A stretch of 17,031 nt of DNA, taken from positions 1 to 17,031 of the forward strand of contig CAZNYK010000090.1 in the NCBI GenBank assembly GCA_964577215.1, in the 5' to 3' direction. Below are positions 16,401 through 17,031 of the stretch, in pieces; position 1 is the stretch's first letter, and every line of letters starts with the position of its first letter. A model generated the notes under the pieces. The model was not told where the DNA came from. It saw only the letters and a program-made list of their open reading frames with translations, and did no database searches. Made by a program: the position numbers and the translations under genes. The DNA is from UBA2329 sp964577215 (GTDB taxonomy: Bacteria > Bacteroidota > Bacteroidia > Chitinophagales > Saprospiraceae).

Positions 16401-16987
16401 TCAGCGGCCACCCCTTGGACGACTACCGCTTGGAGATCGAGAACTTCATCACCTGCACTTTGGATCAAATTGAAGCGCATCAGCAAAAGCCCAACTTGCA
16501 ATTGGCCGGCATGGTGACGCGCGCCGTACACAAGATCAGCAAGAACGGCAACGGCTGGGGCATCTTCGAAATACGCGACTACAACGCGGGCATAGAGTTC
16601 AAGCTCTTCGGCGAAGACTACCAGCGCTTCAAACACTTGCTGGAAGACGGCAAGGCGCTCTTCATCAAAGGCGCCTTCCAGAAGGGCTGGAACTCCGACG
16701 AACTGGAATTCAAACCCAAAGAGATCAAGCTGCTTGAAGGCATCGGCGCCGACCTCACACAGTCTATCACCCTCAAGATTCCCGTAGAGCGCATTGACGC
16801 CGCCCTGATAGAGCAGTTGGACGCCGCCTGCAAGCGCCACAAAGGCCCGCACCGCCTGCGCCTGGAACTGATAGACACCGCACAGCGCCTGCGCGTACCC
16901 GCCTACGCCAGGGAGCGCAAGGTGATGGCCGCCGCGGGGTTTATCGAGGAGTTGGAGAAGATGGGGGTGGGGTACCGATTGAACTGA
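13454..16987 (+). CDS. dnaE: DNA polymerase III alpha subunit (replicative polymerase)
   Basis: The 1177-aa protein has the full alpha-subunit layout. The PHP domain starts with HLHCHTQYSLLDG (His6, His8, His10). The polymerase core contains GRGSAAGSAVAY (~370) and catalytic Asp411 and Asp413 in PDIDIDFDDEG. The third catalytic Asp is Asp581 in LLKMDFLGLKTL. Conserved GITVYQEQVM (~700) and SYAFNKSHSTCYAFVAFQTAWLK follow. A helix-hairpin-helix region lies near 846-860 (GLSALKGVGEG), then ISGHPLDDY and an OB fold near 1014-1090. It synthesises DNA at the replication fork. The ATG at 13454 is two bases after the N gap and gives the normal family N terminus, although a missing extension cannot be excluded. 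A ~60-bp patch near 15511-15570 has unusual codon use. There is no intein. Confidence 0.96.
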   Translation: MPDFCHLHCHTQYSLLDGATDIAAMMDKAQRDGQRGVALTDHGNMFGAFKFVSEANKRGLKPIVGCEFYLVEDRHKKSFSRAKGEEDVRYHQLLLAKNKQGYENLSKLCSLGFLEGLYGKYPRIDKELLLQYHEGLIASSCCIGAEIPQAILHGKLDKAETLLRWWLDIFGEDYYIELQRHRNMENIDGSGVSQEDVNQHLLQLAEKYNVKVICTNDSHYLEEEDWRPHDVLLCVNTNSLIEQQDRFRFPSSDFYFKTQEEMNRLFHDVPQAVDFTMELFDKVETLQLARDVLLPAFPLPEGFATQDEYLRHLTFEGARKRYGTITPEIEERLNFELEVIKASGYPGYFLIVQDFTTTARKMGVAVGPGRGSAAGSAVAYCTGITNIDPIKYDLLFERFLNPERVSMPDIDIDFDDEGRQKVIDYVIEKYGRNQVAQIVTYGTMAAKLSLRDVGRVMNIPLGEVDKVAKTFPSHLKASLKKVLAPGDVDAKLKEELNGDELEKAYRFRELASGQDDIAEMIHTAEKLEGSIRNTGIHACGVVITPDEITKYVPVKIDKESDMLVTQFDNSVAEYAGLLKMDFLGLKTLSIIKDAVRMIEENHGIKIDPEEVPLDDPKTYELFQRGETVAIFQYESAGMQKYMKELAPTTFDDLIAMNALYRPGPLEYIPEFIDRKHGRKPVIYDLPAMESYLTDTHGITVYQEQVMLLSQKLANFSKGQADVLRKAMGKKQKAVLDSMYPKFLEGGSVNGHPQDKLEKIWKDWEAFASYAFNKSHSTCYAFVAFQTAWLKAHYPAEFMASVLTHNKSNLEQVTFFLGECRRMNIQVLGPDVNESVSDFSVNKEGQIRFGLSALKGVGEGPVEAILEERRKNGPFRSLFDLMQRLPLQAINKRVMESLAFGGAFDCYPELHRAQYFSPSDKYETFIEHLLKYGAAYQAEKAMAANSLFGNTGEVMIPEPTPPQREPWSLPEKLDKEKDVTGIFISGHPLDDYRLEIENFITCTLDQIEAHQQKPNLQLAGMVTRAVHKISKNGNGWGIFEIRDYNAGIEFKLFGEDYQRFKHLLEDGKALFIKGAFQKGWNSDELEFKPKEIKLLEGIGADLTQSITLKIPVERIDAALIEQLDAACKRHKGPHRLRLELIDTAQRLRVPAYARERKVMAAAGFIEELEKMGVGYRLN

Positions 16988-16989
16988 AG

Positions 16990-17031
16990 TAACGGCGACT
17001 TTAGTCGCCGAAAATATAACGGCGACTTTAG
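16990..17031. repeat. CGGCGACT palindrome copies downstream of dnaE, last cut by window end
   Basis: 16993-17010 reads CGGCGACT-TT-AGTCGCCG, a perfect 8-bp-arm hairpin starting 6 bp after the dnaE stop. A second copy begins at 17017 (27-bp period) and is cut by the window edge. The core is the same as the palindromes at 13153-13246, with TAA in place of TAC before the stem. It might help end dnaE transcription, but no T-run follows. Confidence 0.8.

Overview
The window looks like part of a Bacteroidota genome, most plausibly a Saprospiria-like lineage with fairly high GC. The supporting signs are two TonB-dependent receptors with carboxypeptidase-D-regulatory-like N-terminal domains, a DUF4249-type outer-membrane lipoprotein, a PorX-type response regulator, the lack of clear Shine-Dalgarno sequences, and one good match to the Bacteroidota promoter (TTG, 19 bp, TANNTTTG). 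The exact lineage is a guess. Two runs of exactly 100 N (11492-11591 and 13353-13452) are scaffold joins, and each creates a false long reading frame.

Layout. Positions 1-2273 form an accessory block: a HAD-type hydrolase, a DUF2281/PIN toxin-antitoxin pair of visibly lower GC, and a chloramphenicol-acetyltransferase-like enzyme. The block is bracketed by inverted copies of an interspersed repeat (a ~39-bp head plus an 8-bp-period array). Positions 2287-7196 carry a lipoprotein-like isoaspartyl peptidase/asparaginase, a STN-containing TonB-dependent receptor and a DUF4249 lipoprotein, tightly packed and probably one operon for uptake or processing at the cell envelope. Positions 7240-10318 carry a YrdC/YciO/Sua5-family protein, a perfect 39-bp palindrome, a promoter and a second TonB-dependent receptor. 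Positions 10334-13135 are on the minus strand: PorX (its last few residues lost in a gap), the 3' part of an unrelated unknown protein, and a 143-aa unknown protein. From 13454 to 16987 lies the replicative DNA polymerase III alpha subunit (dnaE).

How the parts relate. PorX is a known regulator of the type IX secretion system, so the organism probably has one, but no secretion components are in the window. The receptor-DUF4249 pair resembles SusC/SusD-like uptake systems of unknown substrate, and the upstream asparaginase-family enzyme suggests a peptide or amino-acid substrate (inference). The intergenic regions are the most unusual part. At least four distinct small repeat or palindrome families occupy them, and dnaE has the same palindrome family on both sides. 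I found no RNA genes, CRISPR array, insertion sequence or complete new defence system.
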